A model generated the notes under the pieces. The model was not told the origin of the DNA. It worked only from the letters and a program-made list of their open reading frames with translations, and ran no database searches. The position numbers were made by a program, and so were the translations under genes. Source: CAWGXG01 sp963826505 (GTDB lineage Bacteria > Chloroflexota > Anaerolineae > Aggregatilineales > Aggregatilineaceae). From it: a stretch of DNA of 64,000 bases. Shown here piece by piece: positions 10,745 through 19,651 of the stretch; within the stretch, counting starts at the first letter, position 1; every line of letters starts with the position of its first letter. The stretch is from NCBI GenBank assembly GCA_963826505.1, contig CAWGXG010000007.1, positions 62,001 through 126,000 of the forward strand, written 5' to 3'.

Positions 10745-11248
10745 ATGACGCATCCCCTGGTCGATCAATTGCGCTTCGCCCGCACGGAGTTCGTGCGCTG
10801 TTTGGACGGTGTGTCCGCCGAGGACGCGATTCGCCGGCTGGAACCGATGAACTGCATTAGCTGGATGGTGGGCCATCTCGCCAACCAGGAAAGCGCGTAC
10901 TGGGTGTTGATCGCGCAAGGGCAAACGTTGGTCCCCGGTCTGAATAACCTGGTCGGGACCGGCAAACCGGCCAGCACCCCGCCCCTGGACGAGATGTGGG
11001 CCGCGTGGCACACCATCACGGCGGCGGCGGACGCCTACCTGGAAACGCTGACGCCCGACCTGCTGCAAACGCACCTGGAATGGCGCGGCCAGCCCAGGCC
11101 GGAGAGCGTGGGCACCATGCTGTACCGCAACATCTACCATTACTGGTTCCACACCGGCGAAGCGTTCGCCGTCCGGCAGATGCTCGGCCACACCGGCCTG
11201 CCGGAGTTCGTGGGCAGTATGTCGCGCGCGACGTACCGGCCCGAATAA
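10745..11248 (+). CDS. DinB-like domain protein
   Basis: This 167-residue four-helix-bundle protein of the DinB/YfiT superfamily starts four bases after psuG. Metal-ligand-type histidines appear in MVGHLANQE near residue 43 and in HYWFHTGEAF near residue 137. Family members are metal-dependent enzymes or thiol transferases (for example with mycothiol or bacillithiol), but most have no known substrate. It is in the same operon as psuG by spacing and direction. No specific function can be assigned. Confidence 0.85.
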   Translation: MTHPLVDQLRFARTEFVRCLDGVSAEDAIRRLEPMNCISWMVGHLANQESAYWVLIAQGQTLVPGLNNLVGTGKPASTPPLDEMWAAWHTITAAADAYLETLTPDLLQTHLEWRGQPRPESVGTMLYRNIYHYWFHTGEAFAVRQMLGHTGLPEFVGSMSRATYRPE

Positions 11249-11262
11249 ATTCTGTATGTGTT

Positions 11263-11297
11263 GGGCGGGTCGCGCCGTGTATGCGTGCGACCCGTCC
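11263..11297 (+). terminator. hairpin between DinB and nucleoside hydrolase genes
   Basis: GGGCGGGTCGC (11263-11273) pairs with GCGACCCGTCC (11287-11297) over 11 positions with one wobble, loop of 13. It lacks a T run. It lies 15 bases after the DinB stop and 21 bases before the next start, so it may attenuate transcription or protect mRNA ends within the island. Confidence 0.45.
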
Positions 11298-11317
11298 GGA
11301 CTTCATGAGGAACTTCT

Positions 11318-12268
11318 ATGGCCCACAAAATCATTATTGACACCGATCCCGGCGTAGATGACGCGATGGCGATCTTCTTCGCGCTGCGCTCGCCCGAGCT
11401 GGACGTGATCGGCCTGACAACTATTTTTGGCAACGTGCACACCACGCTGGCGACACAAAACGCGCTGCGCCTGTTGGAGATCGCAGGCCGGGCGGATATC
11501 CCGGTCGCCAAGGGCGCGGACGATCCGCTGGCGCTGCCCTATGCCGGACCGGTGCCGTTCGTGCATGGCGATGACGGTCAGGGCAACGTCAACCTGCCTC
11601 CGCCCACCACGCAGCCTGTCGCGCAGACGGCGGCGCAGTTCATCGTCGAGCAGGTGATGGCCGCGCCCGGCGAAGTCACGCTGGTGCCGATCGGTCCGCT
11701 GACCAACATCGCCCTGGCGCTGCGCCTGGAACCGCGCATTGCACAGCACGTCAGGCAGGTGGTGCTGATGGGCGGCAACGCGCTCAGCCCGGGCAACGCC
11801 ACCCCCGCCGCCGAAGCCAATATCCACAACGATCCCGAAGCGGCGGACGTGGTCTTTGGCGCGGGCTGGCCGCTGACCATGGTCGGGCTGGACGTCACGC
11901 ACCGGATCAACATGACGTGTGCTCACCTGGATCGCTACGCCCAGGCGGATAATCCGCTGGCGCAGCACATCGCGCGTATTGTGCCGTTCTACCGGGACTT
12001 TTTCGCGCAGGACCACCCCGGCCTGGACGGCATCTACGTCCACGATTCCTCGGCGATTGCCTGCGTGATCGATCCAACGCTGTTCACGGTCGAGCACTGG
12101 CCGGTGCGCGTCGAAACGCAGGGCATCAGCCGGGGCAAGACCTGGCCCTATATCGGCCACGGCAATCCCGACGCGCTGGACGGCTGGCACGATCGCCCGC
12201 GCGTGGCGGTGTGCGTCGGCGTGGACTCCGAACGGCTGCTGGCGCTGGAATTGGGGCGGCTGACGTAA
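11318..12268 (+). CDS. inosine-uridine-preferring nucleoside hydrolase family protein
   Basis: This 316-residue protein has the diagnostic N-terminal calcium-binding motif DTDPGVDDA at residues 8-16. It also has GPLTNIALAL near residue 128, VLMGGNAL, and a C-terminal VHDSSAIACVIDP that keeps the catalytic His-Asp pair. It therefore has the full active site for splitting the N-glycosidic bond of ribonucleosides to base and ribose. TGAGG seven bases before the ATG supports the start. It sits in the nucleoside-import island and is one of three nucleoside hydrolases in the window, the only one that keeps the C-terminal His. Confidence 0.95.
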   Translation: MAHKIIIDTDPGVDDAMAIFFALRSPELDVIGLTTIFGNVHTTLATQNALRLLEIAGRADIPVAKGADDPLALPYAGPVPFVHGDDGQGNVNLPPPTTQPVAQTAAQFIVEQVMAAPGEVTLVPIGPLTNIALALRLEPRIAQHVRQVVLMGGNALSPGNATPAAEANIHNDPEAADVVFGAGWPLTMVGLDVTHRINMTCAHLDRYAQADNPLAQHIARIVPFYRDFFAQDHPGLDGIYVHDSSAIACVIDPTLFTVEHWPVRVETQGISRGKTWPYIGHGNPDALDGWHDRPRVAVCVGVDSERLLALELGRLT

Positions 12269-12376
12269 CTCGAAACTGTTCGGCAGGGCTGCCATGGTCT
12301 GTCCATCCTACCCCCCAGCCACTTCCCCGCGATGTGGAGTGGGGCTAACGACTTATCAAAAACGGAGTGATTTTGT

Positions 12377-13351
12377 ATAACTCGCAAAATGTTGATTGAC
12401 ACCGATACCGCCTCGGATGACGCCGTCGCGATCATGATGGCGCTGCAAACACCCGACATTGAGGTCGAGGCGATCACCATCGTAGCGGGCAATATGCCGG
12501 TCGCGCAGGGCAGCATCAACGCGCGTTACACGGTCGAGCTGTGCGGCAAGCACGTCCCGGTCTATCATGGCGCGGACCAACCGCTGATCCGCGAGGTCTA
12601 CCGCGCCTATTTCTTTCACGGGCCGGATGGCATGGGCGGCATGCATTACCAGCCCGCAACCCCACCCGCCAACGGTGACGCGGTCGATGTGATCATCGAT
12701 ACGATCAAGGCCAATCCCGGCATTTTGCTGGTGACGCTCGGTCCGCTGACGAATATCGCCCTGGCGGTCGCCAAAGCGCCGGAGATCGTCGCCAACGTCA
12801 GCCGCTGCGTGGTGATGGGCGGCGCGGCCAACGTGGTCGGCAACATCACGCCCGCCGCCGAGTATAACATCTGGTGCGATCCCGAAGCGGCGCGCATGGT
12901 GTTCCGGTCTGGCCTGCCGGTGGAGATGGTCGGCTGGGAATTGTGCCGGGGAGAAGCCAATCTCAGCGCGGCAGAGATGCGGTATTGCAAAGACACGATC
13001 GACACGCCGCTCTCCCATTTTGCGATCGACTGCAACGCCTCCGCGCTGGACGCCAACCGCAACTGGCTGGGCGATCCCGGCCTGGGACTGCCGGACCCGG
13101 TCGCGATGGCGATCGCCATCGACCCGAGCATCTGCACGCGCAGCAGCCAGCACTACGTCGAAGTGGAGTGCGATGGCACCTATACGCGCGGCATGACGGT
13201 CGTCGATCAGTGCAACGTGACGCCCTACGACACGGCCAACGTTGCCATGTGGCAGCCGCTGGTCGCCGAGGGCGATCCGCACATTACCGTGTGCTGGGAG
13301 ATCGATAACCAGCGTTGGAAAGACCTGCTGTACAAGACGATGGGCGCCTGA
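12377..13351 (+). CDS. nucleoside hydrolase, second paralogue (possible ATA start)
   Basis: IU-nucleoside hydrolase family with DTDTASDDA near the N terminus, GPLTNIALAV near residue 115, and VMGGAANV. The C-terminal position that is HD in the first paralogue is PDP here (LPDPVAMAIAID), so the proton-donor His is missing and base preference probably differs. The first ATG is at 12389, but the family N terminus normally begins four residues earlier as MTRK. Here those codons are ATA-ACT-CGC-AAA, starting at 12377, nine bases after GGAG (12364-12367), with an in-frame stop at 12368. Either ATA is used as start, or an ATG has been misread, or translation begins at 12389. Confidence 0.9.
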   Translation: MTRKMLIDTDTASDDAVAIMMALQTPDIEVEAITIVAGNMPVAQGSINARYTVELCGKHVPVYHGADQPLIREVYRAYFFHGPDGMGGMHYQPATPPANGDAVDVIIDTIKANPGILLVTLGPLTNIALAVAKAPEIVANVSRCVVMGGAANVVGNITPAAEYNIWCDPEAARMVFRSGLPVEMVGWELCRGEANLSAAEMRYCKDTIDTPLSHFAIDCNASALDANRNWLGDPGLGLPDPVAMAIAIDPSICTRSSQHYVEVECDGTYTRGMTVVDQCNVTPYDTANVAMWQPLVAEGDPHITVCWEIDNQRWKDLLYKTMGA

Positions 13352-13356
13352 CGTCT

Positions 13357-14269
13357 ATGGTCTGGGATTACGACTGCATCGGCGTGGGCGGATTGTCCTA
13401 TGATCTCGTGTTGAGCGTGGAGCGTCTGCCGCTGGCCGATGAAAAATACCCCGCGGAGCTGGTCGGGCGGCTGCCGGGCGGCTTCATTGCCAACGCGACC
13501 TGTGCCGCCGGACAGTTGGGCCTGCGCGCGGCGTATGCGGGCTGGGCGGGGACAGACGCCGAGGGCGATCTGCTGCGCGATGATTTCCTGCGCTGGAACG
13601 TCGATCCGGTGGGCCTGCGCCGTGTGATGGGGGAAGTGACGCCCTTCACCGTCGTGATCACCGATGGCGCTGGCCGCCGCGCGATTCTACTGCCGCCTTT
13701 TCCGCTCTACAACGTCGATCTCGATTCCGATCAGATCGCGCTGGTGCGGCAGGCGCGCGTGATCCTCAGTTTTCCGCGTGATGCAGGCTGGTGCGCCGAT
13801 CTGGCGGACGCGGCGCGCGAACTCGGGCGGGCTGTTGGCGCTCGATGTGGAAAAAGCGGCCGGGCTGCGCGCTGAGGCGCTGAGCGCCGCCATACAGCGC
13901 GCGGGGATCGTGTTCATCACGCGCGGCGGCGCGAATACACTCGGATTGCCGCCTCTGCAGGATCTCGTCCAGCCGGACCAGTGGATCGTCATAACAGCGG
14001 GCGAGCGGGGCGCGTCCGGGTTGGAGTACGGACGGCGGCGGGCAGTCTTCCGCCGGGCGCTGGACGTGCCCGCCATCGATACGACTGGCGCGGGCGATTG
14101 TTTCCACGCGGCGCTAATCGCGGCTCGGCTGGATGGGGCCGCGCTGGGCGAAGCACTCGACTTCGCCAACGCCGCCGCCGCGATCAAGGTGCAGCAGCGC
14201 GGCGCACGCGGTGGATTACCCACCCGTGCCGAAGTCACCGCTCTGCTGCGCGGGAGTGCAGCCTCATGA
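13357..14269 (+). CDS. PfkB-family carbohydrate/nucleoside kinase (frame break near 13826)
   Basis: Two overlapping frames together make one ribokinase-family protein of about 304 residues. The 5' part (from ATG 13357) has GGLSYDLVLSVERLP and the glycine motif PGGFIANAT. Removing one G from the GGG at 13825-13827 joins ARELG to GLLALDVEKA, and the 3' part carries the intact catalytic motif TTGAGDCFHAAL. The gene follows a nucleoside hydrolase by five bases and overlaps the next gene by ATGA at 14266. Ribose released by the hydrolases is a natural substrate, so ribokinase is the simplest guess. The exact substrate is unknown. Confidence 0.85.
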
Positions 14270-15180
14270 TCGATTTTGTGACCTTCGGCATCATCATCGA
14301 TGATATCGTGTTCCCGACCGGCGAGACGCGCATGGGCGTGTTGGGCGGCGGCGGTCCACAGACAGCCTGGGGCATGGCTGCCGCGCTCGGCGGCGGGCAG
14401 GCGGTCGGACTGGCGGCGGGGGTTGGTTCCACCCTGGAACCGGAGATTCTCGCACCGCTGCGCGCCGCGGACCTCAACCTGGACGGCCTGCGCGTGACCG
14501 ATCAACCGACGCCGCGCGCCTGGCAGATCATGGAATTCAACGGGCGGCGGACGCAGGTCTGGCGCGTGCCTATGCAAACGTTGGGCGTGCAGTTGGCGCG
14601 GCGTTGGGACGTGCTGCCGCCCGCCTATCAGGCCGCGCGCTGGTTTCATTGGGGCATCCATCCCGGCGAAGACTCGGTCGATTTCGCGCAGGAGCTGCGC
14701 GGGCGCGGCAAATCGGTCTGCCTGGAGCCGTTCCGCCCACCGGACGCGCCGCTCTCGGACGCGGACCTGAATGCGCTGCTGGCCGCGTGTGACGTGTTCT
14801 CGCCCAACTGGCTGGAAGCGACGCGCATCACCGGACAGGAATCGTATTCCGACGTACTGGCGCGGCTGCGCGCGCTGGGCGGACGTGTGTTAGCACTGCG
14901 GCGCGGCGCGGACGGTGCGGACGTATGGGATCTGGCGGCAGGCGAGGGAGTCCACGTGCCCGCCGTGCCGGCGACCACCGTCGACGTGGTCGGCGCGGGG
15001 AACGCGTTTTGTGGGGCGCTGCTGGCGCGCCTGGACGGTGGGTTGGCGGAAGCGGCCTGCCATGCCAGCGCCGCCGCGTCGTATTTGATCGAGCAGGTGG
15101 GGTTACCCGCCGCGCTGCCCGACCCCGCCGAGTACGCGCGCCGCGTGGCCGTGGCGCGGGCGGGTCTGAGTGCCCTGTAA
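14266..15180 (+). CDS. PfkB-superfamily protein with GAGN instead of GAGD (Mak32-like)
   Basis: This 304-residue PfkB-fold protein begins MIDFVTFGIIIDDIVFP, followed by MGVLGGGGPQTAWGMA, a variant of the usual substrate-binding start. The C-terminal motif is VVGAGNAFCGALLA: the catalytic base Asp of GAGD is Asn. The same start and the same GAGN occur in the gene at 16844, so the two are close paralogues. Similar GAGN proteins exist in the fungal Mak32-type branch of the superfamily, as far as I recall. It may be a kinase with an altered mechanism or a non-catalytic sugar-binding protein. The ATG overlaps the upstream stop, so it is in the same operon. Confidence 0.85.
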   Translation: MIDFVTFGIIIDDIVFPTGETRMGVLGGGGPQTAWGMAAALGGGQAVGLAAGVGSTLEPEILAPLRAADLNLDGLRVTDQPTPRAWQIMEFNGRRTQVWRVPMQTLGVQLARRWDVLPPAYQAARWFHWGIHPGEDSVDFAQELRGRGKSVCLEPFRPPDAPLSDADLNALLAACDVFSPNWLEATRITGQESYSDVLARLRALGGRVLALRRGADGADVWDLAAGEGVHVPAVPATTVDVVGAGNAFCGALLARLDGGLAEAACHASAAASYLIEQVGLPAALPDPAEYARRVAVARAGLSAL

Positions 15181-15199
15181 CGCCCGGCTGCGTACTTAC

Positions 15200-15550
15200 C
15201 TAAATCGTGATCACCTTGTCGGCCAGCCATTGGGCTTCGATGATATCGCCCATACCGCCCACCAGTCCGACGCGGCGCTGGTCTTGCAGACCCAGATAAT
15301 TCAGGCAGGTGTTGCACGCGATGAGCCGCACACCCTGGGCTTCTAACCCGCGCAGCGGCTCCAACGCGGACGAGCCGTCGCAGACCAGCCGCACGCCATC
15401 TGCGTAGAAGCAGATCGCGGCAGGCAGCTTGCCGTCGTCGAGCATAAGCTGGAAATACTTGCTCGCCAGGATGTGCTGCAGCTCGGGATCGGATTTGCCC
15501 ATCCCATCATTGGTGACGAGAATAACCGTGTTGGACTGTGTATCAGTCAT
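15200..15550 (-). CDS. DsrE-like sulfur-relay family protein
   Basis: This 116-residue protein has a DsrE/YchN fold pattern with VILVTNDGMGKSDPEL at the N terminus, a Cys in the strand-loop ACNTCLNYLGL near residue 79, and a GGMGDI segment. It resembles the C-terminal domain of YedF-type proteins, which may handle sulfane sulfur on the conserved Cys. It is on the opposite strand, between two PfkB-type genes, and interrupts the co-directional island. It therefore probably has its own promoter. The partner TusA-like protein is not seen in the window. Confidence 0.85.
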   Translation of the reverse strand: MTDTQSNTVILVTNDGMGKSDPELQHILASKYFQLMLDDGKLPAAICFYADGVRLVCDGSSALEPLRGLEAQGVRLIACNTCLNYLGLQDQRRVGLVGGMGDIIEAQWLADKVITI

Positions 15551-15663
15551 GGTTCACGCTCTTTTGGCTGAAAGAAGAACAACGGCCTACCGGCATAATC
15601 CTGCCGTAGCGCGGCCGCTTTGTCATGTGCAGTACGCTACCACATTTTGATGAGGAATGCCCT

Positions 15664-16838
15664 ATGTCCGATCGCTCGCCTATGCACCAACAAATCGATA
15701 CCCTGCCCGACCTTGTCCGCGCCATCGCCAAACCGTTTGACGAGTCGGCGCGCGCGACGTTCGATTTCGAGCTGTGTACGTCCGTCAAACGCATCTATCT
15801 CGTCGGCTGCGGCGACAGCTATCACGCACCCGTCGGCGCGGAGCTGGCCTTTCACCAGATCGCGGGCGTGCCGACGCAGGCCGTTTCCGCGTTGACCTTC
15901 AGCCGCACCATCGCGCCCTATCTGCCACCCACTGGCCCCAAGACGACGCTGGTCATCGCTGTGTCGGTGTCGGGCGTGGTCAGCCGCACGATTGAGGCGC
16001 TGCGGCTGGCGCGTCAGGCGGGAGCGGTCGGCATCGCTCTGACCGGCACGCCGGGCGCGCCGCTGGCCCAGTCCGCCGAAAAAGTCTTCAAGACGACAGT
16101 CCCCCCTCTGCCGGATGAACTGCGGGCATGGTCGTGCCGGGCGTGCGCTCCTATCTGGCCTCGCAGATGGCGCTGTATCTGCGCCGCGATCCGGATCGGG
16201 GAGGTGCGCGGGACGATCTGACCACGGCGCGCGCGGACGCGCTGCGCGCGGAACTGGCCGGGCTGGCGGACGCATGGAAGCGACGATCCGCGCCTGCGAG
16301 CCGGTCGCGCACGATGTGATGACCGACTGGACGGACATCACCGAATTTGTAGCGTGGGCGCGGGTCCGCTGTACGGGGTGGCGATGTTCAGCGCCGCCAA
16401 GATGCTCGAAGCGAGCGGTGACCCGGCCATGGCCCAAGAAACCGAAGAATGGGCGCACCTGCAATACTTCGCCAGCCGGCCCGACACGCCCACCATCCTG
16501 ATCAGCACGGGCGGCCTGGACGGCGACCGGATGGCCGAAGTGGCGCGGGCGGCGCAGTCCATCGGGCGGCGTGTGGTCGGCGTGCTGCCGGAGGCATGAA
16601 AGCGCGATCAGCGCGCACACGCGCACGCGTGTTGCCCATGACGGGCCCGTGCGCGAGGCTTTCGCCCCGCTGGTATACAGCATCCCTGGCGAACTGCTGG
16701 CCGCCGAGCGCGCCGCCGTGTTGGGCGTGCCCTATTTCCGCGACTTTGACGGCGGGCGGACCGTCGAATGGGCGGACGGCGCGAGCCGCATCCGCGACAG
16801 CCACCAGATTGCGCAGACTCGACGAGCTAAAGGGGTGA
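15664..16838 (+). CDS. SIS-domain sugar isomerase/deglycase-like protein (about five frame breaks)
   Basis: The fragments join into about 390 residues of one SIS-fold protein. The first (15664 to about 16124) has VGCGDSYHAPVGAEL and SVSGVVSRTIEALRLARQ, the two phosphosugar-binding loops of GlmS-C/FrlB-type proteins. Later pieces continue in other frames: VVPGVRSYLASQMALYL, EATIRACEPVAHDVMTDW, GAGPLYGVAMFSAAKMLE, then VREAFAPLVYSIPGELLA, ending DELKG with a TGA at 16836-16838. Breaks lie near 16125, 16272, 16347, 16598 and 16817. The residues stay conserved across breaks, favouring sequence error over decay. FrlB (fructoselysine-6-phosphate deglycase) pairs with a PfkB kinase, and the same pairing occurs here. 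Confidence 0.75.
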
Positions 16839-16843
16839 GCACC

Positions 16844-17786
16844 ATGCCGGACGCGTCGGAGCCAACCGCCCCGGCGTTTATCGCCGTGGGCAGCATCTAT
16901 CTCGATGACATCGTCTTCCCCAATGGGCGCACAGTTATGGGCGTGCTGGGCGGGGGAGCCGCGCACGCCGCCGCCGGTATGGCCATCTGGGGCCAGCGCG
17001 GCGGGATCGTCGCGTGTGTCGGGCGCGATCTGCCGGAAGTCCGCGCACCAGCGCCTCGCGCGTGATTACGATCTACAGGGCGTGGTGTGGGTCGAGGTGC
17101 CGCAGGCGCGCGCCTGGCAGATCTTCGAGTGGGACGGCACGCGCACCGAGATTTTTCGCGGGGAGAATATGCTGCCCTTCATCGATGAGCCGGACCCATC
17201 AGGTGTCACACCCGCCTATCACGCGGCGCGGGGCATTCACCTGCTGCGCGATGCGAGCGCGGTACCCGCGTGGCGCGCGCTCTACCCGGATGCGGTGCTG
17301 CTGTGGGAACCGCAGCAGCAGGTCATGATCCCGGAATTGGAGGACGCGTTCCGCCGCGCGCTGCCGCACGTGGACATCGTCTCGCCCAACCAGTTGGAAG
17401 CCAGCCGCTTATACGGTTTTGACGACCCGGTGCGGCTGGTGCAGACCATGCTGGCCGATGGCGCGGCGCTCGCCGTGCTGCGCATGGGCGAGCAGGGATC
17501 GCTGGTAGGCGCGCGCGGTCAGGCCGATCTGCTGGCTGTGCCCGCTGTCAGCGTGCCGCACGTGGTCGATCAAACCGGCGCGGGCAACACCTACTGCGGC
17601 GCGTTTTTGGTGAACTGGGTGATCACACACAGCCTCGTAACCGCGGCCTGCCGCGCGGCGGTCGCGGCCTCGTTTGCCTTGGAGGTCTTGGGCGTGATCG
17701 ATCCGGCGGAGGTATTGCCCCTGCTGCGCGACGATCGCTGTGCGGAGCTGCGCGGACAGTTGTTGGCCCAGCAGCCGCAAACGTGA
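16844..17786 (+). CDS. PfkB-superfamily protein, GAGN paralogue (frame break near 17043)
   Basis: The start at ATG 16844 follows AAAGGGG by eight bases; a GTG at 16835 overlapping the previous stop is an alternative. The N terminus reads AVGSIYLDDIVFPNG, then MGVLGGGAAHAAAGMA, nearly the same as the gene at 14266. The frame changes near 17043 (GRDLPE to AHQRLARDYDLQG), after which the sequence is open to 17786. The C-terminal motif is TGAGNTYCGAFL, again Asn where the kinase base Asp should be. Both paralogues share an AWQI-M/F-E-F/W segment in the lid region. It is directly downstream of the SIS gene. The substrate is unknown. Confidence 0.82.
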
Positions 17787-17832
17787 GCGGCAGGCGGTTT
17801 CATCTCCTTTGGGAGCGGCGAAAGGATTCTGG

Positions 17833-18783
17833 GTGAACACATTACCCCGTTCGTACTCTGGAAATCCCACGCACATCACGCGGGTGATGACCCCTGCCGA
17901 TCTCAAAGTCGTGTGCCAGATCGATCGCGACGCCTTCGAAGCCTACCGCCGCCAGCAGCGCCAACTGGTGCGCCCCATGCGGCTGCGCACCCCCGAAAAT
18001 ATGAACGCGGCGATCCGCCGTCCGTTTCCGGGCGTGGTGGTGGAATCGCCGCAGGGGCGCGTGGTGGGTTACTGTTTCACGCACGTGTGGGGATCGCTGG
18101 GCTGGTTGGGGACGTTGGGCGTTGCGCCGCCCAATCAAGGGTTTGGGCTGGGTCGCGCCGTGACCGCCGCCGGGCTGGACCTGCTGCGGCAAGCGGGCTG
18201 CACAACGCTGGCGCTCGAAACTATGCCCGAAAGCGGCAAGAATCTGGCACTATACATGGGGCTGGGATTAGAAGCGCGCACTCTGACGCTGGTCTGCCAG
18301 GGCACGCCCATCCCCGCCGCGAGCACGACGTTCGCCGTGTGGGAAGGCGGCAGCACGCTGCGCGACGTCGCCGGGCAGGTGCTGGACGGGCTGGATCCGA
18401 CCCCCGCAGCACGCTGGCTGGTCGATGAGGAAGCCGGGCGGACGCTGGTCTGGCACGAAGCGGGCCGGGCGACGGCGTTTGCCATTGTGCGGCACGGTCC
18501 TCGCCGCCTGGAGAGCATCCCCGATTACGTGACGGTTGAGGTGGCTGTGTGTTTGCCAGAAGCCGCGGATCGCTGGGCGCGTTACCTGGGCGAGATGCAG
18601 ACCTACGCCCGGCGGATGGGCAAAAGCGGGGTGGCGCTTCCGGTCAACACGCAGCAGATCGCGCTGACGAACGCCTTGCTGGGTGCGGGGATGCGCATTA
18701 CGTACACGCGTGTGAGCATGGTCAGCAAAGGCGGATCGCTGGGCGGGCCGGACGATCTGTTGATGCTCACGCTCGCGATGTGA
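17833..18783 (+). CDS. GNAT-family N-acetyltransferase with extra C-terminal domain
   Basis: The GTG at 17833 lies six bases after AAAGGA. Residues about 15-155 form a GNAT domain with a beta-4 strand LGTLGVAPPNQGFGLGRA, where QGFGLG is the acetyl-CoA pyrophosphate loop, and a later LETMPESGKNLALYMGLG. The remaining 160 residues look like a second, degenerate GNAT-like half (YVTVEVAVCLPEAADRW, then NALLGAGMRI), lacking the acetyl-CoA loop. It lies 46 bases after the GAGN kinase-like gene on the same strand. The acceptor is unknown. Confidence 0.8.
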   Translation: MNTLPRSYSGNPTHITRVMTPADLKVVCQIDRDAFEAYRRQQRQLVRPMRLRTPENMNAAIRRPFPGVVVESPQGRVVGYCFTHVWGSLGWLGTLGVAPPNQGFGLGRAVTAAGLDLLRQAGCTTLALETMPESGKNLALYMGLGLEARTLTLVCQGTPIPAASTTFAVWEGGSTLRDVAGQVLDGLDPTPAARWLVDEEAGRTLVWHEAGRATAFAIVRHGPRRLESIPDYVTVEVAVCLPEAADRWARYLGEMQTYARRMGKSGVALPVNTQQIALTNALLGAGMRITYTRVSMVSKGGSLGGPDDLLMLTLAM

Positions 18784-18877
18784 GAGCTTGTCCGCCGCGC
18801 CTGACCATTGCGCGCTGCGGGCCACCATGCTAGATTTAGCCTGATCGTATTTCGTCGCACACAGAACGGATTAACGC

Positions 18878-19651
18878 ATGCTGAAGGCCGTCTTGTTTGA
18901 CCTGGATCAGACCTTGCTGGATTGGAGCGCTGCCGAACCCTGGGAGCCGTTTCAGCGCCAGCGGCTGACCACCATGTACGACTACATCACGCGTGAAGTG
19001 CACGCCCTCGATGGGCAGGGCCCGGACGCGCTGTACGACGCGTTCAGCGTAGCGATCGCCCAGGCCTGGCGCCATGCGATTGACACGCTCGAAGCGCCGG
19101 ATATCACCGAGGTGGTGGTCGAAATGCTGCGCCTGGTCGGCGTGCCGGATGCGCGCATCGACCGAACGCGCGTGATGCACGCTTACAACTGGCGGCCCCT
19201 CACCGGCGAGCGTCTGTACCCGGATGTCATGGATGTGCTGCTGCAATTGCGCGATCACCGCATCACATTGGGCGTCATCACTAACGCCTCGGCTCCGATG
19301 CGCTACCGCGATCTTGAGCTGGATATGTTGGGCGTGCTGCATCTGTTTTCGCCCTGTCGGTTGGCCGCGGCGGATGCGGGTGTGATCAAGCCACACCCGC
19401 GCATCTTCGAGCAGGCGCTCGGAATACTCGGCATCCGGCCCGAGGAAGCGGTATTTGTGGGCGATAACCGCGAAGCCGATGTCAAAGGCGCGCAAGGTGT
19501 CGGGATGCGCGCGGTGTGGCTGGCGCGCGATGAGAACGAGGACGACGAACAGGACGCGATCATTCCCGACGGGACGATCGGTTCCCTGCACGAGCTGCCG
19601 CTGCTGCTCGACGCGTGGTATCCTGGCTGGCGCAACGGGGACGGCCCATGA
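18878..19651 (+). CDS. HAD-superfamily hydrolase, subfamily IA
   Basis: This 257-residue protein has all four HAD motifs: DLDQTLLD near residue 8 (nucleophile and acid/base Asp), TNAS near 139 (Thr), KPHPRIFEQAL near 175 (Lys), and VGDNREADVKGA near 198 (Mg ligands). An alpha-helical C1 cap lies between motifs I and II, as in phosphoglycolate phosphatase and pyrimidine 5'-nucleotidase (YjjG). A nucleotide phosphatase role would fit the upstream nucleoside genes but is not proven. It overlaps the next gene by ATGA. Confidence 0.9.
   Translation: MLKAVLFDLDQTLLDWSAAEPWEPFQRQRLTTMYDYITREVHALDGQGPDALYDAFSVAIAQAWRHAIDTLEAPDITEVVVEMLRLVGVPDARIDRTRVMHAYNWRPLTGERLYPDVMDVLLQLRDHRITLGVITNASAPMRYRDLELDMLGVLHLFSPCRLAAADAGVIKPHPRIFEQALGILGIRPEEAVFVGDNREADVKGAQGVGMRAVWLARDENEDDEQDAIIPDGTIGSLHELPLLLDAWYPGWRNGDGP

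Noticed and set aside
12280..12376. Imperfect inverted repeats between the nucleoside hydrolase genes
   Set aside because: The pairing of the CAGCCACTTCC-like and GGAGTGGGGCT-like stretches has several mismatches and no T run, so I do not call a terminator.
15664..16838. Programmed ribosomal frameshifting in the SIS gene
   Set aside because: Five breaks in both directions with no slippery heptamer or common signal; similar breaks occur in unrelated genes, so sequence error is simpler.
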